From NCBI RefSeq assembly GCF_004799445.1, contig NZ_SSNA01000198.1, forward strand, positions 1-64,000: a stretch of DNA of 64,000 nucleotides. The letters run 5' to 3'. Shown here piece after piece: positions 16,320-24,283 of this stretch. This DNA is from Bradyrhizobium sp. Its GTDB lineage: Bacteria > Pseudomonadota > Alphaproteobacteria > Rhizobiales > Xanthobacteraceae. Each line of letters opens with the position of its first letter. Within the stretch, counting starts at the first letter, position 1. The notes under the pieces were generated by a model, which made no database searches, was not told the origin of the DNA, and saw only the letters and a list, made by a program, of their open reading frames with translations. Made by a program: the position numbers and the translations under genes.

Positions 16320-17197
16320 CAGATCGACCCGAACAGGCCGCGCGGCCGGACAAAGACCACCAGCAAATAGACCGCGTAGATGCCGACCGATTTCAGCGAG
16401 GGCGGCAGCATCAGGGCCGTCGTCGCCTCGACCAGGCCGACGATGATGCCGCCGGCAAAGGCGCCGAACACGCTGCCGAAGCCGCCGAGCGCCACCGTGA
16501 CATAGGCGACCAGCGCGAACGACGCGCCGACATCGGGATAGATGTAGAAGAACATCGCCATGATGGCGCCGGCCAGGCCCACCAGCGCCGCGCCGAGGCC
16601 CCAGCCCAGCGCGAACACCCTGTTCTTGTCGATGCCGACCAGCGCCACCGCGCCGGCATCCTCGCGGGTCGCCTCAAGGGCGCGGCCGAAATCGGTGCGG
16701 TTGATGAAGAAATACAGCGCGCCGAACGCTGCAATCGACACCAGCGCGCCGAACAATTGCGGTACGGGGAGGAAGATGCCGCCGATCGAGATGGTCTTGC
16801 CGCCAAGCCATGAATGCGTGACGCTGCGATAATCGGGCGTGAAGAAGAATTGCGCCAGCCCGCGCATGACGATAGCCAACCCGAAGGTCGAAAAGATCTG
16901 CACCATCCCGGCATTGGCTTTCGCCCTGACCGCAAAGCGTACAACCAGGAGGTAAACCACCGCGCCGAATACGAACAGCGCGGCGGCGACCAGCGGCGCT
17001 GCCAGCAACGGATCGATCGCAAAGAACGCAAACAGGAAGAAGGTCGCGTACATCGCTATCATGAGGAATTCGCCGTGGGCGAAATTCACCACGTCCATCA
17101 GGCCGAAGATCAGCGCCAGTCCAACGGCGATCAGGCCGTAGAGCAGCCCCATCAACAGGCCGCTGGCGAGACTCTGGATGATGGTTTCGGCTGTCAC
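16319..17197 (-). CDS. livH: Branched-chain amino acid-type ABC transporter permease LivH
   Basis: 292-residue permease with about eight membrane helices; the motif DVVNFAHGEFLMI near the N terminus and the EAA-like loop ALEATREDAGAVALVGID are diagnostic. I choose the GTG at 17195-17197 (VTAETIIQSLASG) because it follows a purine/G-rich ribosome site (gggggtgcg) and fits the family length. An in-frame ATG at 17263 adds 22 residues (containing VPAFAGTT) encoded by a palindromic intergenic repeat, which I regard as spurious. It forms the translocation channel with LivM. Confidence 0.92.
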   Translation of the reverse strand: MTAETIIQSLASGLLMGLLYGLIAVGLALIFGLMDVVNFAHGEFLMIAMYATFFLFAFFAIDPLLAAPLVAAALFVFGAVVYLLVVRFAVRAKANAGMVQIFSTFGLAIVMRGLAQFFFTPDYRSVTHSWLGGKTISIGGIFLPVPQLFGALVSIAAFGALYFFINRTDFGRALEATREDAGAVALVGIDKNRVFALGWGLGAALVGLAGAIMAMFFYIYPDVGASFALVAYVTVALGGFGSVFGAFAGGIIVGLVEATTALMLPPSLKSVGIYAVYLLVVFVRPRGLFGSI

Positions 17198-17219
17198 GGA
17201 CGCACCCCCGTCGTGATAC

Positions 17220-17338
17220 GTCGTCCCTGCGAACGCAGGGACCCATAACCACCGGAATTGCAATTGGAAGAAGGACGAGAGACCACGATAAAACCGATAC
17301 TCCTCGGCGTATGGGTCCCTGCGTTCGCAGGGACGACA
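17220..17338. repeat. Palindromic intergenic repeat, family D
   Basis: Two outward arms, gtcgtccctgcgaacgcagg and cctgcgttcgcagggacgac, are exact complements and enclose about 80 bases. Inner parts also pair (gggacccat with atgggtccc). It lies between the binding-protein gene and livH within the same operon, where a stable hairpin could lower expression of the membrane genes relative to the binding protein. It also creates the false N-terminal extension of LivH. Confidence 0.88.
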
Positions 17339-17372
17339 CCGTGCTTGGGGTGAGCCTCCAAAAGCTACCCCG

Positions 17373-18617
17373 TTACTTCATCGGCCAGACGGCTTCGGCG
17401 ACGGCGGCTTGCGGCGGGAAGATGGTGACGAACTTGCCGCCGACATATTGCAGCAACACCGGATCGGCATCGTTGTTCTGGCCCATGTCGTCGAACTTCA
17501 CGCGCTTCCACGGCATGATGGTCTGCGCGCCCGGAATGTCGGTGGCAACCAGCGCCTCGCGAATCTTGTCGCCGTCGACGGATTTGGCGCGATTGATGGC
17601 TTCTGACATCACGATCAGCGCCATGAACTGGCGCGAGGAGAAGTCGTTGAGGTCCTTGCCCGACTTTTCCTTGAACATGGCGTTGATGGTGCCGACCATC
17701 GGCCGCTTGGCGGCGAGATCGAGCGAGAAGCTGCCGCGCGAGATCACCGCTTCGAGCTTGTCGCCGACCGCGTCGTACAGGGCTTTTTCGGAGAAGCCGG
17801 CGTCCTGCGCGACGATGGCGTTGGGCTTGTAGCCGAGTTCGGCCATGGTCTTCACCAGCAAGATACCGTCGGTGGTGTAGCTCGAGGGCATCAGCACGTC
17901 GGCACTGGCGGCCTTGATCTGCTGCACTTCGGCCGACAACGACGGCGAATTGGCGCGGTATTTGATATCGGCGACCACCTTGTAGCCGCGCTCATTGGCC
18001 AGTTTGAGCTGCGCGTTGCCTGAGTCGGTGCCGAAAATCGTATCCTCGTGAAACAGCGCCAGGGTTTCGATCTTGGTGCCCTTCTTCTTCATGGCATCGA
18101 AGAAGTCGAACATCGCCGCCGAGAACATCTCGTCATGGGGCGCAGGGCGAAAATAGAATTTGAGGCCACGGCGGTGCAGGCTCGGCGATGAATTGTCGGC
18201 CGACATGAACGGAATCTGATAACGCTCGCAGATCTGGCTGACAGTGACCGCGACCGCGCTCTGATAGGTTCCGATGATGGCGCACACCTTTTCCTGGGTG
18301 ATCAGGCGCTCGGCTTCTGCGCGGCCCTTCTGCGGATCGGCCTGGTGATCGGCGAACACCAGACGGACCTTGGCGCCGCCGAGACCCGGAAGTCCCTCGC
18401 CGCGCGCCAGCGGCAGATCGAAATCGTACTTCTTGTTGATGATCTCGGCGGCGGTCTCAAATGACTTCTGGGCATCGACACCGATCTGCGCGCTGGCCCC
18501 GGACAGCGGATAGATCACGCCGATCACCACATCGGATGTTTGCGCCCGCGCCGCCATCGGCAGCAGCGCCGCGCTCGCGGTAGCTCCAAGCAAAACGTTT
18601 CGGCGGGAGATGGTCAT
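17373..18617 (-). CDS. Branched-chain amino acid-type ABC transporter substrate-binding protein
   Basis: 414-residue periplasmic binding protein of the Peripla_BP_6 (LivJ/LivK) family. The N terminus SRRNVLLGATASAALLPMAARA is a twin-arginine-type signal with a cleavage site after ARA. The mature protein begins VVIGVIYPLSGASAQIG, the family start, and contains VCAIIGTYQSAVAVTVSQICE and IPFMSADNSSPSLHRRGLKFYFR. Tat signals are common for this family in Bradyrhizobium. It lies upstream of livHMGF on the same strand (175-base gap with a repeat) and 83 bases after the DUF1445 gene, suggesting one operon. The ligand is not predictable from sequence. Confidence 0.93.
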   Translation of the reverse strand: MTISRRNVLLGATASAALLPMAARAQTSDVVIGVIYPLSGASAQIGVDAQKSFETAAEIINKKYDFDLPLARGEGLPGLGGAKVRLVFADHQADPQKGRAEAERLITQEKVCAIIGTYQSAVAVTVSQICERYQIPFMSADNSSPSLHRRGLKFYFRPAPHDEMFSAAMFDFFDAMKKKGTKIETLALFHEDTIFGTDSGNAQLKLANERGYKVVADIKYRANSPSLSAEVQQIKAASADVLMPSSYTTDGILLVKTMAELGYKPNAIVAQDAGFSEKALYDAVGDKLEAVISRGSFSLDLAAKRPMVGTINAMFKEKSGKDLNDFSSRQFMALIVMSEAINRAKSVDGDKIREALVATDIPGAQTIMPWKRVKFDDMGQNNDADPVLLQYVGGKFVTIFPPQAAVAEAVWPMK

Positions 18618-18652
18618 TGGAAAATCCTCATGTGTCGGCAGCTATCGATGAA

Positions 18653-18670
18653 ACGGTTGAAGACAACCGT
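18653..18670 (-). promoter_or_regulatory. Perfect short hairpin between DUF1445 gene and binding-protein gene
   Basis: acggttg at 18653-18659 and caaccgt at 18664-18670 are exact complements with a 4-base loop, in the 83-base gap between the two minus-strand genes. Read on the minus strand the stem is followed by only three T, so it is a weak terminator, an mRNA processing or stability element, or an operator. No stronger signal is seen in the gap. Confidence 0.4.
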
Positions 18671-18700
18671 AAAGCCTCAAAGTACGGCAGTAGCTGCCCA

Positions 18701-19543
18701 TTAGAGCACAGCAAGCTGCTTGTTGCGCAAGTCCGTCACCAGCATCAGGCCGGGAGCATGGGTGATCGCAAATGGCAGCCTGGCCGCCGCGATCACCGCC
18801 TGCGGCGTCACACCGCAGGCCCAGAACACCGGAATCTCGTCCGCCTCCACCGGTACGGCGTCGCCATAGTCGGGCTTTGCGATGTCCGCGATCCCGATCG
18901 AATGCGGAAGACCGAGATGAACCGGCGCGCCGTGCACCGACGGAAATCGCGAGGTGATCTGCACCGCGCGGATCGCCTGCGCCGGCTTGAACGGCCGCAT
19001 CGACACCACCATGGGACCGGCGAACGGCCCCGACGCCTGGCAAGCGATATTGGTGCGGTACATCGGCACGCGCACGTTGCGCTCGATGTGCCGGATCGGC
19101 AGGTCATCATCCATCAAAGCTTCTTCGAATGAGAACGAGCAGCCGAGCACGAACGCGACCAAATCGTCGCGCCAATGCGCCATGATGTCGGTCGGCTCCT
19201 CCACCACCTCGCCGTCGCGCCAGACGCGGTAGCGCGGCAGGTCGGTGCGGATGTCGAGGTCGATCCCGAGCGAGGGAATGCGCGGGTCGCCCACGTCGGA
19301 CATGCCAATAATGGGACATGGTTTCGGATTGAGCTGACAGAAGCGGTGAAACGAGGCTGCGAGCTTTTCCGGCAGGATCGCGAGATTGCCCTGGACGAAG
19401 CCGTTGGCGACGCCGGCGGTGCTCGCCGCCATCCCGGCGCGGCAGGCATGCCGGGCCGCCACGCTCGGCAGCAGGTCGGCGCCCGGCGACGGCTGAGCCA
19501 TGCCGCGATCCAACGGCCATTCGGTTTTTGCCAGGCTGGTCAT
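18701..19543 (-). CDS. DUF1445 / UPF0317 family putative hydro-lyase
   Basis: 280 residues, the usual length of the UPF0317 (DUF1445) family, annotated as putative hydro-lyases. Conserved family blocks are all visible: FVQGNLAILPEK, FCQLNPKPCPII, DIRTDLPRYRVWRDGE, WRDDLVAFVLGCSFSFE, VPMYRTNI, HGAPVHLGLP and VFWACGVTPQAV. A mammalian homologue containing this domain is reported to act as a D-glutamate cyclase, so cyclisation or dehydration of an amino-acid-like substrate is possible, but the activity here is not known. It is the first minus-strand gene of the divergon with the LysR gene and probably heads the binding-protein-livHMGF operon, linking its substrate to that importer. Confidence 0.88.
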   Translation of the reverse strand: MTSLAKTEWPLDRGMAQPSPGADLLPSVAARHACRAGMAASTAGVANGFVQGNLAILPEKLAASFHRFCQLNPKPCPIIGMSDVGDPRIPSLGIDLDIRTDLPRYRVWRDGEVVEEPTDIMAHWRDDLVAFVLGCSFSFEEALMDDDLPIRHIERNVRVPMYRTNIACQASGPFAGPMVVSMRPFKPAQAIRAVQITSRFPSVHGAPVHLGLPHSIGIADIAKPDYGDAVPVEADEIPVFWACGVTPQAVIAAARLPFAITHAPGLMLVTDLRNKQLAVL

Positions 19544-19620
19544 GTTCGGCTCCGCCTTAATTGGCTCGACAGCATATCGCGCATATGGCTACCATAATGT
19601 CTAATCTTGGTTTTTGATCA

Positions 19621-19647
19621 AGTTCGATAAATTTAATTTATCGAACT
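19621..19647. promoter_or_regulatory. Perfect 27-base palindrome, candidate LysR operator
   Basis: agttcgataaat (19621-19632), spacer tta, then atttatcgaact (19636-19647): both 12-base arms match exactly. It lies 15 bases before the LysR start codon and 77 bases before the divergent DUF1445 start. It is A/T-rich in a GC-rich region and contains T-N11-A spaced bases as in LysR-type boxes. It would suit autoregulation plus control of the divergent transporter operon. Confidence 0.75.
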
Positions 19648-19662
19648 GGGAGCTTTGCGGGC

Positions 19663-20580
19663 ATGGTTGATTTCAAGGCAATTGAGACCTTCATGTGGGT
19701 GGTGACCCTCGGCAGCTTCCGCGGCGCCGCCCAAAAGCTCAACACCACCCAGCCTGCGATTTCGCAGCGGATCGCCCAGCTCGAGCACGAGGTCGGTGTC
19801 AGGCTGTTGCAGCGCGACCGGCGCATGGTGCTCCCGACGCCGAGCGGAAGGCAAATGATGGTTTATGCCGAGAAGCTGATCGGCCTGCGCTCGGAAATGC
19901 TGGCGGCGGTCGGCGATCGTTCGGCGATGCGCGGCGTGCTGCGGCTCGGCGTGGCCGAGACCATCGTCCACACCTGGCTTTCGCAACTGATCAAGGGCGT
20001 CAACCACGCCTATCCGAATCTCTCGCTGGAAATCGAGGTCGACATCACCTCGAATTTGCGGACCCGGCTGCTGGCGCAGGAAATCGAACTCGCGTTCCTG
20101 CTCGGACCGTTGACGGCGCCGACCATCAGCAACCGGGCGTTGTGCGACTATCCGGTGGGCTTTCTCGCCAGCCCCTCGCTCGGACTGGGCAAGCGAAGAC
20201 TGACGGTCCATGACCTCGCGAAGTTTCCGATCATTACCTTTCCGAGCAAGACGCAGCCTTACGAGATCGTGCGTTCGCTGTTCAACCGCCCCGACCTGCC
20301 GCCGATCCGGCTGCACGCCAGCGCCTCGCTGGCGACCGTCGTCCACATGGCGATCGAAGGCCTCGGCATCGCCGTGATTCCGACCGCGATCGTTGAAAAC
20401 GAAATGGCCGACGGGCGGTTGCAATTGCTGTCGACTGATCTGCAAATGCCGCTGCTGACCTTCTCGGCAAGCTGGCTTGCCTCCCCCGACACCGTCGCGG
20501 TCGAGCGCGTCGCCGAACTCGCCGCCAAGCTGGCGCAGGGCAGCGCTGTTATTGACGCGCCGCTGCAGGCGCGGCATTGA
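19663..20580 (+). CDS. LysR-family transcriptional regulator
   Basis: 305-residue LysR-type regulator. The N-terminal winged helix-turn-helix is clear: FRGAAQKLNTTQPAISQRIAQLE, followed by the linker helix; the effector-binding domain spans about residues 90-295, with LRLGVAETIVHTWL at its start. Such proteins bind a small metabolite and activate divergent or downstream genes. It is divergent from the DUF1445/transporter operon, with a perfect palindrome just before its start, and only 40 bases separate its stop from the amidase gene. The effector may be a substrate of the neighbouring hydrolases (inference). Confidence 0.94.
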   Translation: MVDFKAIETFMWVVTLGSFRGAAQKLNTTQPAISQRIAQLEHEVGVRLLQRDRRMVLPTPSGRQMMVYAEKLIGLRSEMLAAVGDRSAMRGVLRLGVAETIVHTWLSQLIKGVNHAYPNLSLEIEVDITSNLRTRLLAQEIELAFLLGPLTAPTISNRALCDYPVGFLASPSLGLGKRRLTVHDLAKFPIITFPSKTQPYEIVRSLFNRPDLPPIRLHASASLATVVHMAIEGLGIAVIPTAIVENEMADGRLQLLSTDLQMPLLTFSASWLASPDTVAVERVAELAAKLAQGSAVIDAPLQARH

Positions 20581-20620
20581 AACTGACGGCTACGCTTCTC
20601 CTGGCTTCCGGAATGGCTCC

Positions 20621-21871
20621 ATGACCAAAATTGCATCCAACCTGCAGATCGATTCCGCCCGGCTTTGGGATACGATCCACGAAACCGCGAAATTCGGCGC
20701 CACGGCAAAAGGCGGCGTGCGCCGGCTGACGCTCGGGCCGGAGGACAGGCTGGTCCGCGACTGGTTCCGCAACGCCTGCGAAGCCGCGGGCCTTGACGTG
20801 CATGTCGATGCGCTCGGCTCGATGTTCGGCTTGCGCAAGGGCCGCGACATGTCGAAGCCACCGGTCGGGCTCGGCTCGCATCTGGACACCCAGCCGACCG
20901 GCGGCAAGTTCGACGGCGTGCTCGGCACGCTGGCGGCACTCGAGGTCGTTCGCACCCTCAACGACGCCGGGATCGAGACCGAAATTCCGATCTGCATCGT
21001 CAACTGGACCAATGAGGAAGGCTCGCGCTTTGCGCCGGCGATGATGGCTTCCGCGGCCTATGTCGGCGATTTCACCACCGACGATATCCTGTCGCGCAAG
21101 GACGCCGAAGGCGTCACGGTCGCCGAGGCGCTCGACAGCATCGGCTACCGCGGCGAGAGCCCGGTCGGCCGGCAGAAATTTTCAAGCTTCGTCGAACTGC
21201 ATATCGAACAGGGGCCGATTCTCGAAGCCGAGGGCAAGACCATCGGCGTGGTCGATTCCGGCCAGGGTGTGCTGTGGTATGACGGCAAGATCACCGGCTT
21301 CGAGAGTCACGCCGGTTCGACGCCGATGCCGCTGCGCCGCGACGCGCTGGCGACCTTGTCGGAGATCGTGCTGGCGATGGAGAGTATCGCCAAAAGGCAC
21401 GGCCCGAACGCCGTCGGCACCGTCGGCGAGGCCGTGATCGCCAAGCCCTCGCGCAATGTCATTCCCGGCGAGATCGCGTTCACCGTCGATTGCCGCAGCG
21501 CCGACGCCGCGATCATGGACGCGCTCGACAGGGATTTGCGTGCCGCGATTGCCGAGATCGCGGCCCGGCGCAAGGTCGACGTTACCGTCGATCTGGTCTG
21601 GCGCAAGCCGCCGACGCATTTTGATCCGAAGCTGGTCGACGCGGTCGAGAATGCCGCGAGCACGCTCGGCTTTTCCCACCGCCGCATCACCTCCGGCGCC
21701 GGTCACGACGCCTGCAATCTGAACACGAAGATTCCGGCCGCGATGGTATTCGTCCCCTGCAAGGATGGCGTCAGCCACAACGAGCTCGAGGACGCCACCC
21801 AGGCCGACTGTACGGCGGGCGCCAACGTGCTGATGCACACCGTGCTGGCGCTCGCCGGCGTCGCTTCCTAG
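20621..21871 (+). CDS. Zn-dependent hydantoinase/carbamoylase-family amidase
   Basis: 416-residue member of the M20 peptidase-like family that includes N-carbamoyl-L-amino-acid hydrolase, beta-ureidopropionase and allantoate amidohydrolase. The metal-site motifs are intact: GSHLDTQPTGGKFDG, NWTNEEGSRF, ELHIEQGP and the late HNELED. The dimerisation/lid domain lies in the middle (GKITGFESHAGSTPM). I place the start at 20621 (MTKIASNLQ); the upstream open frame overlaps the LysR gene. It would release ammonia and CO2 from an N-carbamoyl or ureido compound; the exact substrate cannot be told. Its TAG stop abuts a palindromic repeat. Confidence 0.9.
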   Translation: MTKIASNLQIDSARLWDTIHETAKFGATAKGGVRRLTLGPEDRLVRDWFRNACEAAGLDVHVDALGSMFGLRKGRDMSKPPVGLGSHLDTQPTGGKFDGVLGTLAALEVVRTLNDAGIETEIPICIVNWTNEEGSRFAPAMMASAAYVGDFTTDDILSRKDAEGVTVAEALDSIGYRGESPVGRQKFSSFVELHIEQGPILEAEGKTIGVVDSGQGVLWYDGKITGFESHAGSTPMPLRRDALATLSEIVLAMESIAKRHGPNAVGTVGEAVIAKPSRNVIPGEIAFTVDCRSADAAIMDALDRDLRAAIAEIAARRKVDVTVDLVWRKPPTHFDPKLVDAVENAASTLGFSHRRITSGAGHDACNLNTKIPAAMVFVPCKDGVSHNELEDATQADCTAGANVLMHTVLALAGVAS

Positions 21872-21919
21872 AGCATGATCCGGAAAAGTGGGGACCGGTT
21901 TTCCGAAAAGATCATGCTC
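21871..21919. repeat. Palindromic intergenic repeat, family F
   Basis: gagcatgatc at 21871-21880 and gatcatgctc at 21910-21919 pair exactly; ccggaaaagtgggg and accggttttccg pair partly inside. It begins at the last base of the amidase stop codon. A degenerate relative lies near 48056-48103. Confidence 0.85.
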
Positions 21920-21975
21920 AAACAAGAAATGAGCCGGGCACCAGCCCGGGTTTATCGTAGCCTACGGAGATTTCT

Positions 21976-22890
21976 GTGCGCGGAGTTTTTGTCGATGCCA
22001 ACGGATCGCTGGCGGATATTTTCGACCGGCAGAACAAGGCCGGCGATCCCGCCGTGCGGATCAACCGCGATGCCGATATCAAAGCCGAACAGATCCCGGC
22101 TCTGCTCGATGGCGCCGAGATCGTCATCGTCGACCACACCGCTCTGCCGACCGACGTCGCGCGGCGCTGCAACGGCCTGAAACATGTCGTGTTCCTAGGA
22201 ACCGGCGCGCGCAGCTACATGAATCCGGAACAGCTTGGCGAGCTCGGCATCGAGGTCCATCTGATCAAGGGCTATGGCGACACCGCCGTGGCCGAATGCG
22301 CCATCGCGCTGATGTGGGCGTCGGCGCGCGGCATCGCCCGGATGGACCGCGAGATGCGCGCCGGCAACTGGCTGCGCGAAGACGGCATGCAGCTGACCGG
22401 CAAGACGCTGGGCCTGATCGGCTTTGGCGGCATCGCCGCGGAGGTGGCGCGCATCGCGCTCGGCAGCGGCATGCGGGTCATCGCCTGGAACCGGACGCCG
22501 AAGCAATTTGCCGGCGTCGATTTCGTCTCCCTCGACGCGCTGTTGGCGCAGAGCCACGTCGTCTCGCTGCATCTGCTGCTCAACGATGACACCCGCGGCT
22601 TTCTCTCGCGCGAACGCATCGCGGCGATGAAGCCGGGCGTCATCCTGGTCAACACCGCGCGCGGCGCCATGGTCGACGAAGCCGCGATGATCGAAGCCTT
22701 GAAGTCGGGCCACATCCGGCACGCCGGGCTGGATGTCTTCAACACCGAGCCGCTGCCGGCCGATCACCCGCTCACCAAGCTGCCGAACGTGACGCTGTCG
22801 GCGCATTCGGCGTTCCGCACGCCGGAAGCGAGCGAGAATTTGATTCACGCCGCATGGGAGCATTGCCGCAGGATTGCGAAGCAGGCGTAG
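21976..22890 (+). CDS. NAD-dependent D-2-hydroxyacid dehydrogenase family protein
   Basis: 304-residue member of the D-isomer 2-hydroxyacid dehydrogenase family. The nucleotide fold reads GKTLGLIGFGGIAAEVARIAL; the catalytic arginine, glutamate and histidine are in NTARGAMVDEAAM, GLDVFNTEPLP and LSAHSAFRT. It starts with GTG at 21976, preceded by tacggaga. It probably reduces a 2-oxo acid or oxidises a D-2-hydroxy acid produced by the neighbouring hydrolase; the substrate is unknown. Same strand as, and 104 bases after, the carbamoylase-type gene. Its TAG stop lies inside a palindromic repeat. Confidence 0.9.
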   Translation: MRGVFVDANGSLADIFDRQNKAGDPAVRINRDADIKAEQIPALLDGAEIVIVDHTALPTDVARRCNGLKHVVFLGTGARSYMNPEQLGELGIEVHLIKGYGDTAVAECAIALMWASARGIARMDREMRAGNWLREDGMQLTGKTLGLIGFGGIAAEVARIALGSGMRVIAWNRTPKQFAGVDFVSLDALLAQSHVVSLHLLLNDDTRGFLSRERIAAMKPGVILVNTARGAMVDEAAMIEALKSGHIRHAGLDVFNTEPLPADHPLTKLPNVTLSAHSAFRTPEASENLIHAAWEHCRRIAKQA

Positions 22891-22980
22891 GGTGGGCAGA
22901 GGCGCATCTGCGCCGTGCCCACCATCGATCAACAAGTTGTTGTGTCATGGTGGGCACGCTTCGCTTTTGCCCACCCTACG
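22887..22980. repeat. Palindromic intergenic repeat, family B
   Basis: cgtagggtgggc at 22887 pairs with gcccaccctacg ending at 22980; inner cgtgcccaccat pairs with atggtgggcacg. The stop codon TAG of the dehydrogenase is inside the left arm. A second copy is at 49634-49724. Confidence 0.88.
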
Positions 22981-23017
22981 ATCTACGATCTCGGTAGCGG
23001 ACGCGTCCTTACGCGCC

Positions 23018-24097
23018 CTACTCCACCATCTCCGCGACCGCCTTGCCGCACGTCGTCGTGTCGGCGTTGCCGCCGAGATCCTTCGTGCGCAGCGTGCGTT
23101 CCCCGAGCGTGCGCTCGATCGCGGTGACGATGGATGCCGCGGCGGCCTTCTGGCCGAGATGTTCCAGCATCATCGCGCCGGACCAGATCATGCCGATCGG
23201 ATTGGCAATGCCCTGGCCCGCGATATCCGGCGCCGAGCCGTGCACCGGCTCGAACACCGAAGGAAAATGGCCTTCCGGATTGATATTGCCTGACGGCGCG
23301 ATGCCGATGGTGCCGGTGCAGGCCGGGCCGAGATCGCTGAGGATATCGCCGAACAGGTTGGAGCCGACCACGACGTCGAACCAGTCCGGATGCAGCACGA
23401 AATTCGCGGTCAGGATATCGATGTGGTACTTGTCCCACTTCACGCCAGGATAGTTCTTGGCCATCGCCTCCACACGCTCGTCCCAATAGGGCATCGTGAT
23501 CGAGATGCCGTTGGATTTCGTCGCCGAGGTCAGGTGCTTCTTGGGCCGCGATTGCGCCAGCTCAAACGCAAACTTCAGGATGCGATCGACGCCGATCCGG
23601 GTCATGACAGTCTGTTGGGTGACGAATTCGCGCTCGGTATCGGGGAACATCCGCCCGCCGACGGATGAATATTCGCCTTCGGTGTTTTCCCGCACCACCC
23701 AGAAATCGATATCGCCGGGCTTGCGGTTGGCGAGCGGCGACGGCACCCCCGGCATCAGCCGCACCGGGCGCAGATTGACGTACTGGTCGAATTCCCTGCG
23801 GAATTTGATCAGCGACCCCCACAACGAAATGTGATCGGGAATTTTTGCCGGCCAGCCGACCGCGCCGAAATAGATCGCGTCGTGCTTGCCGATTTTCGCC
23901 TTCCAGTCCTCAGGCATCATCTCGCCGTGCTTGGCGTAATAATCGTAGGATGCGAAATCGAAATGATCAAAATGCACGGCAACTCCGTGCTTTTTCGCGG
24001 CCACCTCCAGAACGCGCAAGCCCTCCGGCACCACTTCCTTGCCGATCCCGTCGCCGGGAATGACCGCGATCCGGTATTGCTTTTTTTCGTTGCTCAT
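23018..24097 (-). CDS. ttuC: Tartrate dehydrogenase / D-malate dehydrogenase (decarboxylating) family
   Basis: 359-residue beta-decarboxylating dehydrogenase of the isocitrate/isopropylmalate family, tartrate dehydrogenase branch. Motifs: IAVIPGDGIGKEVVPEGL, the substrate helix SLIKFRREFDQYVNLRPVRL, FWVVRENTEGEYSS, the catalytic lysine region SATKSNGI, DYxD-like metal residues in GDILSDLGP and VHGSAPDIAGQGIANP for NAD. It oxidises tartrate or D-malate with NAD and a divalent metal. I place the start at 24097 (MSNEKKQY) with aaggaatc upstream; the longer frame to 24190 is unlike the family. It is a second C4-acid enzyme close to the tetronate genes and is divergent from the SDR gene. Confidence 0.9.
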   Translation of the reverse strand: MSNEKKQYRIAVIPGDGIGKEVVPEGLRVLEVAAKKHGVAVHFDHFDFASYDYYAKHGEMMPEDWKAKIGKHDAIYFGAVGWPAKIPDHISLWGSLIKFRREFDQYVNLRPVRLMPGVPSPLANRKPGDIDFWVVRENTEGEYSSVGGRMFPDTEREFVTQQTVMTRIGVDRILKFAFELAQSRPKKHLTSATKSNGISITMPYWDERVEAMAKNYPGVKWDKYHIDILTANFVLHPDWFDVVVGSNLFGDILSDLGPACTGTIGIAPSGNINPEGHFPSVFEPVHGSAPDIAGQGIANPIGMIWSGAMMLEHLGQKAAAASIVTAIERTLGERTLRTKDLGGNADTTTCGKAVAEMVE

Positions 24098-24283
24098 CGA
24101 GAGATTCCTTCGTCCGCAGGCCGGCGCTGATAAAGCGATTTTATGACGGGATTGCAATGGACCAAACCGCGGGACGGTGCAACGCTGCACTGCAATGTTG
24201 ACCGCCTCGACGGTGGCGGCCTAACAGTTGAAATTCTCCCTTCTCCCACCCCTTCAGATATCCCCCATCAAGCGAGTAATCCC

